Assembly (NCBI GenBank): GCA_040878115.1
Contig: JBBDMV010000147.1
Span: forward strand, 1-58,214
DNA length: 58,214 nucleotides
Origin: JBBDMU01 sp040878115
GTDB lineage: Bacteria > Bacteroidota > Rhodothermia > Balneolales > Natronogracilivirgulaceae
Direction: 5' to 3'
Part shown: piece by piece, positions 35,586-44,694 of the stretch
Numbering within the stretch: position 1 is the first letter of the stretch
How the letters are laid out: the number at the start of each line of letters is the position of its first letter
Position numbers and translations under genes: made by a program
The notes under the pieces: generated by a model
The model's input: the letters and a program-made list of their open reading frames with translations, nothing else
Databases searched by the model: none
What the model was told of the DNA's origin: nothing

Positions 35586-37055
35586 ATGGCAAAAAATATT
35601 ATTTCGAAAGATAAAGATTACGCTCAATGGTATCTTGATGTTATCAAAGAGGCTAAGCTGGCGGAGCACTCTCCTGTGCGCGGTTGCATGGTCATCCGCC
35701 CAAATGGTTATGCTTTATGGGAGAACATGCAAGCCGTTCTGGATGGAATGTTTAAAGAAACGGGCCATCAAAATGCCTATTTCCCACTTTTTATCCCCAA
35801 ATCATTTTTATCTAAGGAAGCTCAGCACGTAAAAGGATTTGCCAAAGAATGTGCCATAGTTACCCACAGCCGACTTATTGACAGCGACGGCGGGGTGATC
35901 GTAGACCCATCGTCCAAACTGGAAGAAGAACTGGTTGTACGGCCTACTTCAGAGACCATTATCTGGGATACCTACAAAAACTGGATACAGTCTTACCGTG
36001 ATTTGCCGATTCTTATCAATCAATGGGCCAACGTCGTCCGCTGGGAAATGCGGACCCGGCTGTTCCTGCGCACCATGGAGTTTCTCTGGCAAGAAGGCCA
36101 TACAGCCCACGCGACGGCCGGGGAAGCGCTCGAAGAAACCGAGAAAATGATTGAGGTTTATCGAACGTTCGCGGAAGATTATATGGCTATGCCGGTTACC
36201 ATTGGCAAAAAAAGCGAAGAAGAACGCTTCCCGGGTGCCATAGATACCTTATGCATCGAAGCGCTTATGCAGGATGGAAAATCTCTTCAGGCAGGAACAT
36301 CACATTTTTTGGGCCAAAATTTTGCGAAAGCATTTGATGTAACCTTCCAGGATAAAGATGGCGAAGTTAAACACGTATGGGCATCGAGCTGGGGAGTTTC
36401 GACACGGTTGATCGGCGGAATGATTATGACCCATGCCGATGATGACGGATTGATCTTGCCGCCGAAGCTAGCCCCGACCCAGGTGGTCATCGTGCCCATC
36501 TGGAAAAATGATGAACAGCTAAAAGCCGTACTTGATTATGCAGGCGCTCTTGAAAAAGAACTCAAAGAAAAAGGTATTCGGGTGAAACTTGATGACCGCG
36601 ACTTTTATAAGCCTGGCTGGAAATTTGCCCAGTATGAAGTTGAAGGAGTACCGCTCCGCATCGCGGTCGGCCCAAGGGATGTAGAGAACAATAAGCTGGA
36701 AATAGCCCGCCGTGACACTAAAACAAAGTCTTTGGTAGATAATGAAAATGTGGCCCAGGTAATAAAAGATACCCTGGATGAGATCCAAACAACTATGTTT
36801 GAAAAAGCCAGAAAACGAACCGAAGACAACACCCGGACGGTAAATACCTATGATGACTTCAAAAAGATCATAAATAAAGAATCTGGCTTTATTTATGCTC
36901 ACTGGGATGGAACTACAGAGACCGAACTTAAAATTAAGGATGAAACAAAAGCAACGATTCGCTGCATCCCGCTTGATGAAAACCCGGAGCCCGGTACATG
37001 TATGGTCACTGGAAAACCATCTGAACGACGCGTGCTTTTTGCCAGGGCTTATTGA
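35586..37055 (+). CDS. proS: Prolyl-tRNA synthetase, archaeal/eukaryal type
   Basis: A 489-residue class II synthetase of the ProS type 3 group. It starts DYAQWYLDVIKEAKLAEHSPVRG and has motif 2 VVRWEMRTRLFLRTMEFLWQ followed by EGHTAHAT. Motif 3 lies in WASSWGVSTRLIGG. The anticodon-binding domain follows VVIVPIW. The bacterial editing insertion is absent, and the chain ends in a tyrosine (FARAY), both as in archaeal-type enzymes. It is divergent from tRNA-Met, with 213 bp between. Confidence 0.95.
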   Translation: MAKNIISKDKDYAQWYLDVIKEAKLAEHSPVRGCMVIRPNGYALWENMQAVLDGMFKETGHQNAYFPLFIPKSFLSKEAQHVKGFAKECAIVTHSRLIDSDGGVIVDPSSKLEEELVVRPTSETIIWDTYKNWIQSYRDLPILINQWANVVRWEMRTRLFLRTMEFLWQEGHTAHATAGEALEETEKMIEVYRTFAEDYMAMPVTIGKKSEEERFPGAIDTLCIEALMQDGKSLQAGTSHFLGQNFAKAFDVTFQDKDGEVKHVWASSWGVSTRLIGGMIMTHADDDGLILPPKLAPTQVVIVPIWKNDEQLKAVLDYAGALEKELKEKGIRVKLDDRDFYKPGWKFAQYEVEGVPLRIAVGPRDVENNKLEIARRDTKTKSLVDNENVAQVIKDTLDEIQTTMFEKARKRTEDNTRTVNTYDDFKKIINKESGFIYAHWDGTTETELKIKDETKATIRCIPLDENPEPGTCMVTGKPSERRVLFARAY

Positions 37056-37139
37056 TATCTTTAATTAAATAGGCTTATACGAGAGAGATTATCGTCATAA
37101 TATTGATTATTTTGTTTGACAAAATGCGGAGACTAACAA

Positions 37140-38663
37140 ATGGCCAGTATGGTGATACCTTCAGAGTTTCAACTTGCAACATCAGAACAATCGAAACGAA
37201 TTGATTCTGAGACCATCCAGGACCTGGGTATTTCAGGTCGCATGCTTATGGAAATAGCCGGCGCAAAAGCAGCGGCCATTATTCAGAAGCATGTGAATCC
37301 GGGTTCTAGAGCCTTGATATTTTGCGGTAAAGGTAATAATGCGGGTGACGGGCTGGTTGCAGCCCGTTTCTTAAGTCAGAACAATATTGCTGTTTCTGTT
37401 GTGTTCGCCGAGGGGACGAAAAAGCTAACTCCTAATGCACTGGCTAATTTCAAGGTCCTGGAAAAGCTTAAAAATAACCAGGGTGAGCCCGACATCACCT
37501 TATACGAGAAACTGCCTGATCCGGCTTCATTGCCTCCCGCTGATATCATTATAGATGCCCTTCTGGGTGTCGGTATCAAGAATGAGATAAGGACACCCTA
37601 TGACCTGATCATTAAATTTATTAATCAGTCTGGGAGTATCGTATATGCTCTTGATATCCCCACCGGATTGCATGCAAACAATGGTAATATTCTCGGGAGC
37701 TGTGTCAGGGCAGATTATACTTTTTCTTTTGGCACCCAAAAAATTGGCTGCTTTTTAGATAATGGGCCGGGCGTATCAGGGGAACGAATCTTCTGTGATC
37801 TTGGGTTTCCCCGTTCTTTAAAGTCAGAGATAAAAAGATATGCCATCGTCCCAGCCTGGGTTGACAGAGTGGAGTTACCAAAAAGATCCCCACGTCATAA
37901 GTATGAGGCAGGCATAGTTTATATAATTGCGGGGTCACCAGGTTTATGCGGCGCAGCCGTAATGGCTGCTGAAAGCGCCTGGGCAGAAGGCCTGGGTTCA
38001 GTCTCGTTAATGTGCCCACGGGGCCTTTTGGAGATTTTCGAATCCCATCTTGTCCATCAAACCAAATTTGTTGTGGGTGACAAAACGGATACTGTTTTTA
38101 AACCTGATCATCTTGATGAAATATTGAAACAAATTAACCGTAGAGAGGGCACCGTTGTTATTGGTCCCGGTTTGGGACGTAATAAAGATACGGCAAAATT
38201 TGTAAGGCAGTTGGTTCAGAATTATCAAGGCAAAATAGTTATTGATGCAGATGCTATATGGGCAGTTTCAGAAGATCTTTCAATACTAAATAAGGCACGT
38301 GTCGTGTTAACGCCTCATCCTGGTGAACTTAAGTATTTATCTAACAGGGGAGAAAAAGATAGCTTTGACCGGATACTTGCCGTGGAAGAATTTTGCAGAG
38401 AGTACAAAGTTTACATGCTATCTAAAGGATTACCTAATATACTTGGTTCTCCTGATAAGCAATCATTTATAACACAATATGATAGTACAATTTTCGCCCG
38501 AACCGGTTTCGGCGACATACTTACCGGCAAGATTGCAGCATTGTGGGAGCTTACTGATAACCCCATATATAGTTGCGCTAAAGCTTTGCTGGATGGTAAA
38601 TCCAGATACGATGAGCACTTCAAACATTATTCAACCATCCCTGGGCCATTAAATCTAATATGA
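37140..38663 (+). CDS. nnr: Bifunctional NAD(P)H-hydrate epimerase / dehydratase
   Basis: A 507-residue NAD(P)HX repair protein. The N-terminal epimerase domain (YjeF_N) has GKGNNAGDGLVAARFL and ALDIPTGLHANNG. The C-terminal ADP/ATP-dependent dehydratase domain has IIAGSPGLCGAAVMAAESAW, VVIGPGLG, VIDADAIWAV and VLTPHPGEL. The catalytic-loop region reads ARTGFGDILTG, where Asp is kept but the usual Thr/Ser is Phe. The final helix lacks the usual HG..GD motif. The stop overlaps the VanZ-like gene (ATGA). Confidence 0.88.
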   Translation: MASMVIPSEFQLATSEQSKRIDSETIQDLGISGRMLMEIAGAKAAAIIQKHVNPGSRALIFCGKGNNAGDGLVAARFLSQNNIAVSVVFAEGTKKLTPNALANFKVLEKLKNNQGEPDITLYEKLPDPASLPPADIIIDALLGVGIKNEIRTPYDLIIKFINQSGSIVYALDIPTGLHANNGNILGSCVRADYTFSFGTQKIGCFLDNGPGVSGERIFCDLGFPRSLKSEIKRYAIVPAWVDRVELPKRSPRHKYEAGIVYIIAGSPGLCGAAVMAAESAWAEGLGSVSLMCPRGLLEIFESHLVHQTKFVVGDKTDTVFKPDHLDEILKQINRREGTVVIGPGLGRNKDTAKFVRQLVQNYQGKIVIDADAIWAVSEDLSILNKARVVLTPHPGELKYLSNRGEKDSFDRILAVEEFCREYKVYMLSKGLPNILGSPDKQSFITQYDSTIFARTGFGDILTGKIAALWELTDNPIYSCAKALLDGKSRYDEHFKHYSTIPGPLNLI

Positions 38664-39076
38664 TTTCATTATTGGAGAGATACCCTATTTTATGGCGACT
38701 GATTCCCATATTTTTTATACTGTGGACCATCATAACATTGTATTTAACCCTGTCCCCAGTTCAATACATTGCTGATACCGGAGTATTTCAATTTGATAAA
38801 CTTGGTCATTTTGCCATGCTGGGCGGTTGGACCGGATTGGTCGGTTTATACCTGATGGTTTACAGGCGCAATTATGATATTAATTTATTACCGCTTATAA
38901 TCATTGGTATTTCGTTCGGAGCTTTTGTTGAGTTTCTGCAACTGGTCCTGCCCATAGACCGGTCACCAAGTTTTATGGATATGGTAGCCAACAGTCTGGG
39001 ATGCCTAACGGCCTGGGGAATATTGAAAATCTTGCAAAATCGTTCTAAAAATGAGGCCGGGAAATCTGTACACTGA
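38660..39076 (+). CDS. VanZ-like membrane protein
   Basis: A 138-residue protein with about four membrane helices (near 14-30, 52-67, 74-92 and 109-126). Conserved VanZ-family features are present: the DKLGHFAMLGGW motif and the FGAFVEFLQLVLPIDRSPSFMDMVANSLG segment. The family is named from teicoplanin resistance but most members are of unknown role, and no resistance is implied here. It overlaps the nnr stop by ATGA, so it is translationally coupled. Confidence 0.83.
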   Translation: MISLLERYPILWRLIPIFFILWTIITLYLTLSPVQYIADTGVFQFDKLGHFAMLGGWTGLVGLYLMVYRRNYDINLLPLIIIGISFGAFVEFLQLVLPIDRSPSFMDMVANSLGCLTAWGILKILQNRSKNEAGKSVH

Positions 39077-39208
39077 CACGGCTTGGGGACGTTTTTAAAC
39101 AAATTTACAAATACACTGGTCAGTGCCATACCAAACTATCAAGGTGTTGCAAAGAATTTATAAAATCATTTAGTTTATAGTATCGAAAACCATTACAAAT
39201 ACATCAGC

Positions 39209-39874
39209 ATGCCAGTACTTCAAAGAAAAAAACCGGAAGCCGATCTTCGCAGAACCTACATTCTAAGAATGGAAATGGGACTTATTGTCACTCTTGTCCT
39301 TGTTATCACATTGTTTCGCGTCAATTTTGATCTTCGCGGTGATGCGGATTTTACCGAACAGGAACAAGATATAGTCGAAATGGATGAAGTGATTCAAACG
39401 GAGCAGATTGAGACTCCACCTCCACCTCCGCGTCCGCCGGTTCCCGTAGAAGTCCCCAATGATGAAGTTCTAGATGATGATTCATTTGATCTGGATTCCG
39501 ACCTGGACATGGACGAACCTATGGATTTACCTCCACCACCTCCGCCTGACGAAGAGGAAGAGGAAGAAACAGAAGTTTTCCAGGTTGTAGAGAACATGCC
39601 TGAACCTGAAGGTGGGATTGAAGCTATTTATGACAACCTGGAATATCCTGATGTTGCCCGACGAGCCGGTATAGAGGGAAGGGTTTCTGTTCAATTTACT
39701 GTAGATGAGAGTGGAAATGTCAGTGATGCCCAGGTACTGCGCGGTATTGGAGGCGGTGCTGATGAGGAAGCCATAAATGCAATCAGGGGCACACAATGGA
39801 CGCCTGGAAGGCAAAGAGGCCAAGCCGTGCCGGTTCGTTTTGTTTATACTGTTCAGTTCAGATTGAGCAATTAA
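39209..39874 (+). CDS. tonB: Energy transducer TonB, paralogue 1
   Basis: A 221-residue inner-membrane protein linking proton motive force to outer-membrane receptors. There is one N-terminal helix (MGLIVTLVLVITLFRV near 28-43) and a proline-rich rigid spacer (TPPPPPRPPVPVEVP) followed by an acidic region with LPPPPPP. The C-terminal TonB domain covers about 135-221 and includes YPDVARRAGIEGRVSVQF and the ending VRFVYTVQFRLSN. It is one of two tandem paralogues and is separated from the next by a terminator. Confidence 0.9.
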   Translation: MPVLQRKKPEADLRRTYILRMEMGLIVTLVLVITLFRVNFDLRGDADFTEQEQDIVEMDEVIQTEQIETPPPPPRPPVPVEVPNDEVLDDDSFDLDSDLDMDEPMDLPPPPPPDEEEEEETEVFQVVENMPEPEGGIEAIYDNLEYPDVARRAGIEGRVSVQFTVDESGNVSDAQVLRGIGGGADEEAINAIRGTQWTPGRQRGQAVPVRFVYTVQFRLSN

Positions 39875-39899
39875 AACGTCACATCACATTTAACAAACT

Positions 39900-39936
39900 G
39901 GGTCCGGTTATTTAAAATTACCGGACCCTTTTTTTG
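39900..39936 (+). terminator. Intrinsic terminator between the two tonB genes
   Basis: The arms gggtccggt and accggaccc pair perfectly around an AT-rich loop, followed by seven T residues. The two tonB genes therefore have separate transcripts. Confidence 0.88.
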
Positions 39937-40045
39937 CTATATTTTGCTTATAAGAATTTTTTTCGAATTTTTATACTTTTATATTGACAATCTCAGGTAA
40001 AAATTACTTAAATTATCTCTACACATTCACAAATTTTTTCATATT

Positions 40046-40711
40046 ATGTCAGCACTTCAACGCAAAAAACCGGAAGCTGATTTACGAAAAACATATATTC
40101 TAAGAATGGAGTTAGGGTTAGTCATTTCCTTGGCTCTTCTTATTACTTTATTTCGCGTGAATCTTGACTTTGGCGGTGAAATGAATTTCACTGAGCAAGA
40201 ACAGGATATTGTCGAAATGGAAGACATTATTCGAACTGAACAAATTGAAACTCCACCGCCTCCCCCTCGTCCTCCTGTACCTGTAGAAGTACCGAACGAC
40301 GAGATTATTGAGGACGACATGTTTGATCTGGATTCTGATCTTGATCTTGATGCGCCTATGGATTTACCACCACCTCCACCTCCTCCTGAAGAAGATGATG
40401 AGGAACAGGAAATATTTCAGGTTGTAGAGAATATGCCGGAACCCGTTGGTGGGATCGAAGCAATTTATAACAATCTGGAATATCCTGACGTTGCTCGCCG
40501 GGCTGGTATCGAAGGCCGGGTTTCTGTTCAGTTTACTGTGGATGAGAATGGAAATGTCAGTGATGTCCAGGTATTGCGTGGAATTGGCGGCGGTGCCAAT
40601 GAGGAAGCCGTAAATGCAATTAAGGGCACACAATGGACGCCTGGCCGTCAGCGAGGCCGTCCGGTCCCGGTTCGCTTTGTCTATACAGTTCAATTCAGAT
40701 TGAGCAACTAG
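40046..40711 (+). CDS. tonB: Energy transducer TonB, paralogue 2
   Basis: A 221-residue TonB, the same length as the preceding one and roughly four-fifths identical by eye; the TonB C-terminal domain is nearly unchanged. Differences cluster in the transmembrane helix and in the acidic spacer (PEEDDEEQEIFQ against DEEEEEETEVFQ). This implies a recent tandem duplication, with each copy keeping its own promoter. Both could serve different receptor sets or energise the same ones. Confidence 0.9.
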   Translation: MSALQRKKPEADLRKTYILRMELGLVISLALLITLFRVNLDFGGEMNFTEQEQDIVEMEDIIRTEQIETPPPPPRPPVPVEVPNDEIIEDDMFDLDSDLDLDAPMDLPPPPPPPEEDDEEQEIFQVVENMPEPVGGIEAIYNNLEYPDVARRAGIEGRVSVQFTVDENGNVSDVQVLRGIGGGANEEAVNAIKGTQWTPGRQRGRPVPVRFVYTVQFRLSN

Positions 40712-40731
40712 TGTAAGTTATCGACAAAAAA

Positions 40732-40757
40732 GGCACGGTGATAACCGTGCCTTTTTT
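40732..40757. terminator. Intrinsic terminator between tonB and the NUDIX gene
   Basis: ggcacggt and accgtgcc flank gata, with an A run before and T residues after. It sits between convergent genes and could serve both. Confidence 0.88.
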
Positions 40758-40759
40758 AT

Positions 40760-41236
40760 TTACATTGCACTATAATTGATAAAAGCTTCTTTAAACTTTT
40801 GCAGTACGATTTTGAGATTATCATAACCCACCAAATCTATCGCTTCATCCAGAAAGACCCAGCGTATTTCATCAATATCCTCTTCTTTTTGAGGAGTAAA
40901 AGACTTACTTCGGGTGAGCATAGCATACCAATGGGTGATTTTTTCAATCTCCAGCCCATCTTCTTCATATTGATGGATTGTCGAAGTCAACTTCTTCACG
41001 ATCATGGGTAATTCAGCCCCGCTTTCCTCAGACACCTCGCGCGCTGCACAATGAGCAATGGATTCCCCGCTGTTCAACTTTCCCTTGGGTAAATCCCACA
41101 AATTCCTGCGATGAATTAACAGGATTTCCACTTTACCATTAACCAGCCTGAAGACAACGCCTCCGCCGGCAGAAATTGAATACCTGTGCCTGAGTTCAGG
41201 ATCTTTGATGTATGAAGTTGTTTGATTATTTCGCAT
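40760..41236 (-). CDS. NUDIX hydrolase
   Basis: A 158-residue pyrophosphohydrolase. The NUDIX box is complete: GKLNSGESIAHCAAREVSEESG near 50-71, with the metal-binding REVSEE. The start is followed by RYSISAGGGVVFRLVNGKVEILLIHR. The substrate cannot be told from sequence; AP4A or similar housekeeping nucleotides are usual for this pattern. It is the distal partner of the DUF1844 gene on the minus strand. Confidence 0.88.
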   Translation of the reverse strand: MRNNQTTSYIKDPELRHRYSISAGGGVVFRLVNGKVEILLIHRRNLWDLPKGKLNSGESIAHCAAREVSEESGAELPMIVKKLTSTIHQYEEDGLEIEKITHWYAMLTRSKSFTPQKEEDIDEIRWVFLDEAIDLVGYDNLKIVLQKFKEAFINYSAM

Positions 41237-41295
41237 AAATTATTTCATGTTCTAAGTTTAATCTTTTAAACCAGTCATAAAACAAATCTCTGGAA

Positions 41296-41571
41296 CTACT
41301 TCACTTCTTCAGAGTAACTGAGCCGCAGATTACTAAGGGTTTTGGTTAAATATTCTCTCAAGTCCTTGTTTATGTTGTTTGCTGTGTATTTTTCGAGCAT
41401 ACGAAGAGTGTCAATAGCAAATTTTGCTGTCTTCAGATCTTTTTCGACTGTATCGCTGGCAGGATTTTTTTCTTTACCCAAACCCATTAGGGCAATTTGC
41501 TCGTTTTGCTGTATCAACATCATAAATAATAGCTGATCTTGTTGTTCTTCGCTAAATGATTTTTCTGCCAT
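41296..41571 (-). CDS. DUF1844 family protein
   Basis: A 91-residue soluble protein. It shows the DUF1844 layout: MMLIQQNEQIALMGLG, then DLKTAKFAIDTLRMLEKYTANNI and LREYLTKTLSNLRLSY. The function of the family is unknown. It is divergent from the DUF1015 gene, and the palindrome at 41613 lies between them. The NUDIX gene follows 59 bp downstream on the same strand. Confidence 0.82.
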   Translation of the reverse strand: MAEKSFSEEQQDQLLFMMLIQQNEQIALMGLGKEKNPASDTVEKDLKTAKFAIDTLRMLEKYTANNINKDLREYLTKTLSNLRLSYSEEVK

Positions 41572-41612
41572 AATCTCTTTCTTTAATTTTTAATAGTTAT
41601 CTTAGAATGACA

Positions 41613-41631
41613 AATCTAACCAAGTTAGATT
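41613..41631. promoter_or_regulatory. Palindrome in the divergent DUF1844/DUF1015 promoter region
   Basis: aatctaac and gttagatt are perfect complements around caa. It lies 42 bp from the DUF1844 start and about 105 bp before the DUF1015 start, so it could be an operator for either or both genes. The regulator is not known. Confidence 0.4.
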
Positions 41632-41735
41632 ACCCCATTTTTTTTATTTTAACAACCGGATGAGCATAACCTTTTGAGATATAAAAGAGTTCTTTTTCTA
41701 ATAATATAGTAACTAAATTCTAAAATATTTTTGTA

Positions 41736-42944
41736 ATGATCACCATACACCCTTTCAAAGCCTGGCGACCCACTCCAAAAAACATTAACGAGGTAGCCTG
41801 TGTACCATACGATGTAATTGACACCAAAGAAGCGAAGAAGCTTGCAAATGGAAAAGAGAAAAGCTTTTTACATGTTATTCGTCCGGAAATTGATCTCTCC
41901 GATGATATCAGTTTGTACGATGATAAAGTTTATGAGAAAGGGAAAGAAAACCTGGAGAAATTTATCCGTGAAAATGTGCTGGTCCAGGAATCCGAGCCGG
42001 GATTATACCTTTATCGTCAACAGCAGGACAATCATATTCAGACCGGTTTGTTCAACTGCGTTTCAGTAAAGGATTACGATGAGGAACGTATCCTTAAGCA
42101 TGAGTTAACCCGCCACGACAAGGAAGAAGACCGTACCCGCCACATCCTCACTCAAAGAGCCCATGCGGAGCCGGTGATGCTTACCTACAAATCCGATAGC
42201 AGAATTAAGGAAATGACCAATGGTATCACCCAAAACGAATCGCCCCTGTATCGTTTTACAGCCATTGACGGTGTCGAGCATACGGTCTGGAAGGTAAATG
42301 AACCTGAAGCTTTCGTGAATGCTTTTAAAACTGTTAATTCTCTTTATGTAGCTGACGGACACCATCGCTGCAAAAGTGCGTCTAACGTGGCCGCACAGCT
42401 AAGGAGCGAATCATCCACCGGGCAGGAAGAGTTTGAGTTTTTCCCGTCTGTAATTTACCCTATGGATGAGCTTCGGATTTTGGCCTATAACCGTGTGGTC
42501 CTGAATGCCGATCTGGGAAAACTTGTGAAGGATTTAAAGAATAAGTTTCAGCTTCAGGAATCCGCCAATCCAACACCTCAGAAAAAAGGTGATATCAGCA
42601 TTTACTTTAATGGTAAATGGCAAGGGTTTACCTTACCCAAACCTGAAAGTGCAGACAGCGTGAAGAACCTTGACGCATCCAGGTTGCAGGATTACGTTTT
42701 TAAAGATTTACTCAATATAAATGAACCCCGAACGGACAAAAACTTATCTTTCGTAGGAGGTCATGACAGCATTTCCAAAATGGAGAAAATGGTAAACAGT
42801 GGCAAAGCGGCCGTTGCTTTCAGCATGTACCCAACAGCCATAGAAGAATTGGTTGAGGTTTCTGATGCCGGAAAGCTTATGCCACCTAAGTCAACCTGGT
42901 TTGAACCAAAGCTACGCTCAGGTTTGCTAGTCCATACTTTTTAA
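41736..42944 (+). CDS. DUF1015 family protein
   Basis: A 402-residue soluble protein. It has the family's N-terminal ITIHPFKAWRPTP segment with VACVPYDVI, the LKHELTRHDKEEDRT stretch, and the conserved YVADGHHRCKSASN motif near 205-218. The enzymatic role is unresolved for the family. Neighbouring serine-biosynthesis genes are common in relatives as far as I recall, but none is present here. It is the first gene after the divergent region and ends about 40 bp before the cyclophilin lipoprotein. Confidence 0.85.
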   Translation: MITIHPFKAWRPTPKNINEVACVPYDVIDTKEAKKLANGKEKSFLHVIRPEIDLSDDISLYDDKVYEKGKENLEKFIRENVLVQESEPGLYLYRQQQDNHIQTGLFNCVSVKDYDEERILKHELTRHDKEEDRTRHILTQRAHAEPVMLTYKSDSRIKEMTNGITQNESPLYRFTAIDGVEHTVWKVNEPEAFVNAFKTVNSLYVADGHHRCKSASNVAAQLRSESSTGQEEFEFFPSVIYPMDELRILAYNRVVLNADLGKLVKDLKNKFQLQESANPTPQKKGDISIYFNGKWQGFTLPKPESADSVKNLDASRLQDYVFKDLLNINEPRTDKNLSFVGGHDSISKMEKMVNSGKAAVAFSMYPTAIEELVEVSDAGKLMPPKSTWFEPKLRSGLLVHTF

Positions 42945-42984
42945 TCCTGAACGAACATCTCCCTTTAACAGCAATCCTTGTCGT

Positions 42985-43674
42985 ATGAAAAACATTTGTC
43001 TCTTATGGATCGTTTGCAGCACGTTGTTGTTAGCTTCATGTGGACACAGCGAAGAGATTGAACGCTTACAGCGTATTAACAGTGAACTCGATGAAAAAAA
43101 TAAAATACAAGAACAGAAAATGAAAGACCTTGAAAACAGCCAAAACAAACTTAACTTTCTGGCTTCAAAAGCAGAAGGCGTCAAAGCACGTATGTTTACC
43201 AATTTCGGCGAAATGGAAATAGAATTTTATCCAAAGAAAGCTCCCATACATGTTTTTAATTTTGTCACCAGAGCTGAGAGTGGCTTTTACGACAACACCC
43301 AATTCCACCGTGTAATACCGGGATTTATGATCCAGGGTGGTGATCCGAATAGTAAAGACGGTGATCCTTATACAAACGGTTCAGGTGGTCCGATAATCGC
43401 GATTCCTCATGAATTTAACGATATCGACCACACCCGCGGAGTTCTATCAATGGCACGTACAGGTGATAAAACAGCCGGGGCTGGTTCACAATTTTTTGTG
43501 ATGCATGCCAATAGCCCTCATCTGAACAATGAATACACTGCTTTTGGGAAGGTTACAAAAGGAATAGACGTTGTAGATGCTATCGTCGATACTCCAACCA
43601 ATCGCGAGGATCCACGTTTGAGAGACCAACCGGCAGAACCTGTGATCATTGAACGTATAGATGTTCTGCGTTAA
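42985..43674 (+). CDS. Cyclophilin-type peptidyl-prolyl isomerase lipoprotein
   Basis: A 229-residue predicted lipoprotein. Residues 1-19 are a signal with lipobox LLASC, then a short coiled-coil (EEIERLQRINSELDEKNK). From about 70 comes the cyclophilin domain: QFHRVIPGFMIQGGDP, then GSGGPIIAIPHEFN, GVLSMART and SQFFVMHANSPHLN, with the catalytic Arg in FHRVIPG. It likely assists folding of outer-membrane or periplasmic proteins. The neighbouring GDPD gene is also a lipoprotein. Confidence 0.9.
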   Translation: MKNICLLWIVCSTLLLASCGHSEEIERLQRINSELDEKNKIQEQKMKDLENSQNKLNFLASKAEGVKARMFTNFGEMEIEFYPKKAPIHVFNFVTRAESGFYDNTQFHRVIPGFMIQGGDPNSKDGDPYTNGSGGPIIAIPHEFNDIDHTRGVLSMARTGDKTAGAGSQFFVMHANSPHLNNEYTAFGKVTKGIDVVDAIVDTPTNREDPRLRDQPAEPVIIERIDVLR

Positions 43675-43818
43675 ACAATAAGCTATCCATTTCGTTTGAA
43701 ACGCTCGTCGAAAACAAGTGTACCTTTCAATAGCAATAGCGGCCCCAAGCCAATTTGGCAAAGCTATAGATAAACTTAACAACAAAAAGAATAAAGGATT
43801 ATTAATTAAATTAACTAA

Positions 43819-44694
43819 ATGAAAAATTCTTTATACCTTTTGCTGTTTTTATTCTCTGCATGTAATCAAAATTCTATGGATCTCGATCTGCAAGGTCACC
43901 GTGGCTCAGCTGGATTGATGCCGGAGAATACAATTCCTTCCTTTCTTAAAGCAGTTGACCTTGGCGTGAATACCATAGAATTTGATGTGGTCATTTCTGC
44001 TGATAGCCAGGTTGTCGTTTCTCATGATCCCTGGTTCCGGCGTGATATTTGTTCAACTCCGGAAGGAGATCTTATTACAAGTGAAACAGAAATGAACTAT
44101 AAGATCTACGACCTAACCTACGATGAAATTTCACTGTTTGATTGTGGTTCACATGGCAATCCCAATCACCCCGACCAACAAAAAATAGCTGCTCCAAAAC
44201 CCTTAATGCGTGACGTTATTCTGGAAATGAAACAATATACACGTGAGAATAATCTGAATGCTGTCAATTATTCAATCGAGATAAAGTCACGGCCAGACTG
44301 GGATTTAACGTTGCACCCTAAACCTGATATGTTTGTTTCTCAGGTCTATGAGGAACTGAAAGAATTGAATATACTGGACCGGGTGATTATACAGTCTTTT
44401 GATGTACGTAGCTTGCAGTCATTAAAAAGCCTGGACCACAGTGTGGCCCAGGCTTTGCTTATTTCCCGGAATTCAGAAGAACGAGAGAAACTTGATGATC
44501 TTGGCCATGTACCCGATATCCTTAGCCCTAACTATAGCTTAGTTACCAGGGATATGGTTACAAGGTCACAGGAACTTGGCATGAAAGTCATTCCCTGGAC
44601 CGTAAATGATCTCAAGGAAATGGAAAGGCTCATTAAAATGGGTGTAGATGGCCTGATTACCGATTACCCAAACCTTTATCATGAGCTTAACTAG
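43819..44694 (+). CDS. Glycerophosphodiester phosphodiesterase, lipoprotein
   Basis: A 291-residue predicted lipoprotein (SLYLLLFLFSAC signal). The GDPD fold is explicit: QGHRGSAGLMPENTIPSF with the catalytic His and Arg, then TIEFDVVISADSQVVVSHDPW, and IEIKSRPDW later. The C-terminal pattern VIPWTVNDLKEMERLIKMGVDGLITDYP closes the barrel. It should hydrolyse glycerophosphodiesters in the periplasm. It ends with no gap to the convergent membrane protein gene (44694/44695). Confidence 0.9.
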   Translation: MKNSLYLLLFLFSACNQNSMDLDLQGHRGSAGLMPENTIPSFLKAVDLGVNTIEFDVVISADSQVVVSHDPWFRRDICSTPEGDLITSETEMNYKIYDLTYDEISLFDCGSHGNPNHPDQQKIAAPKPLMRDVILEMKQYTRENNLNAVNYSIEIKSRPDWDLTLHPKPDMFVSQVYEELKELNILDRVIIQSFDVRSLQSLKSLDHSVAQALLISRNSEEREKLDDLGHVPDILSPNYSLVTRDMVTRSQELGMKVIPWTVNDLKEMERLIKMGVDGLITDYPNLYHELN

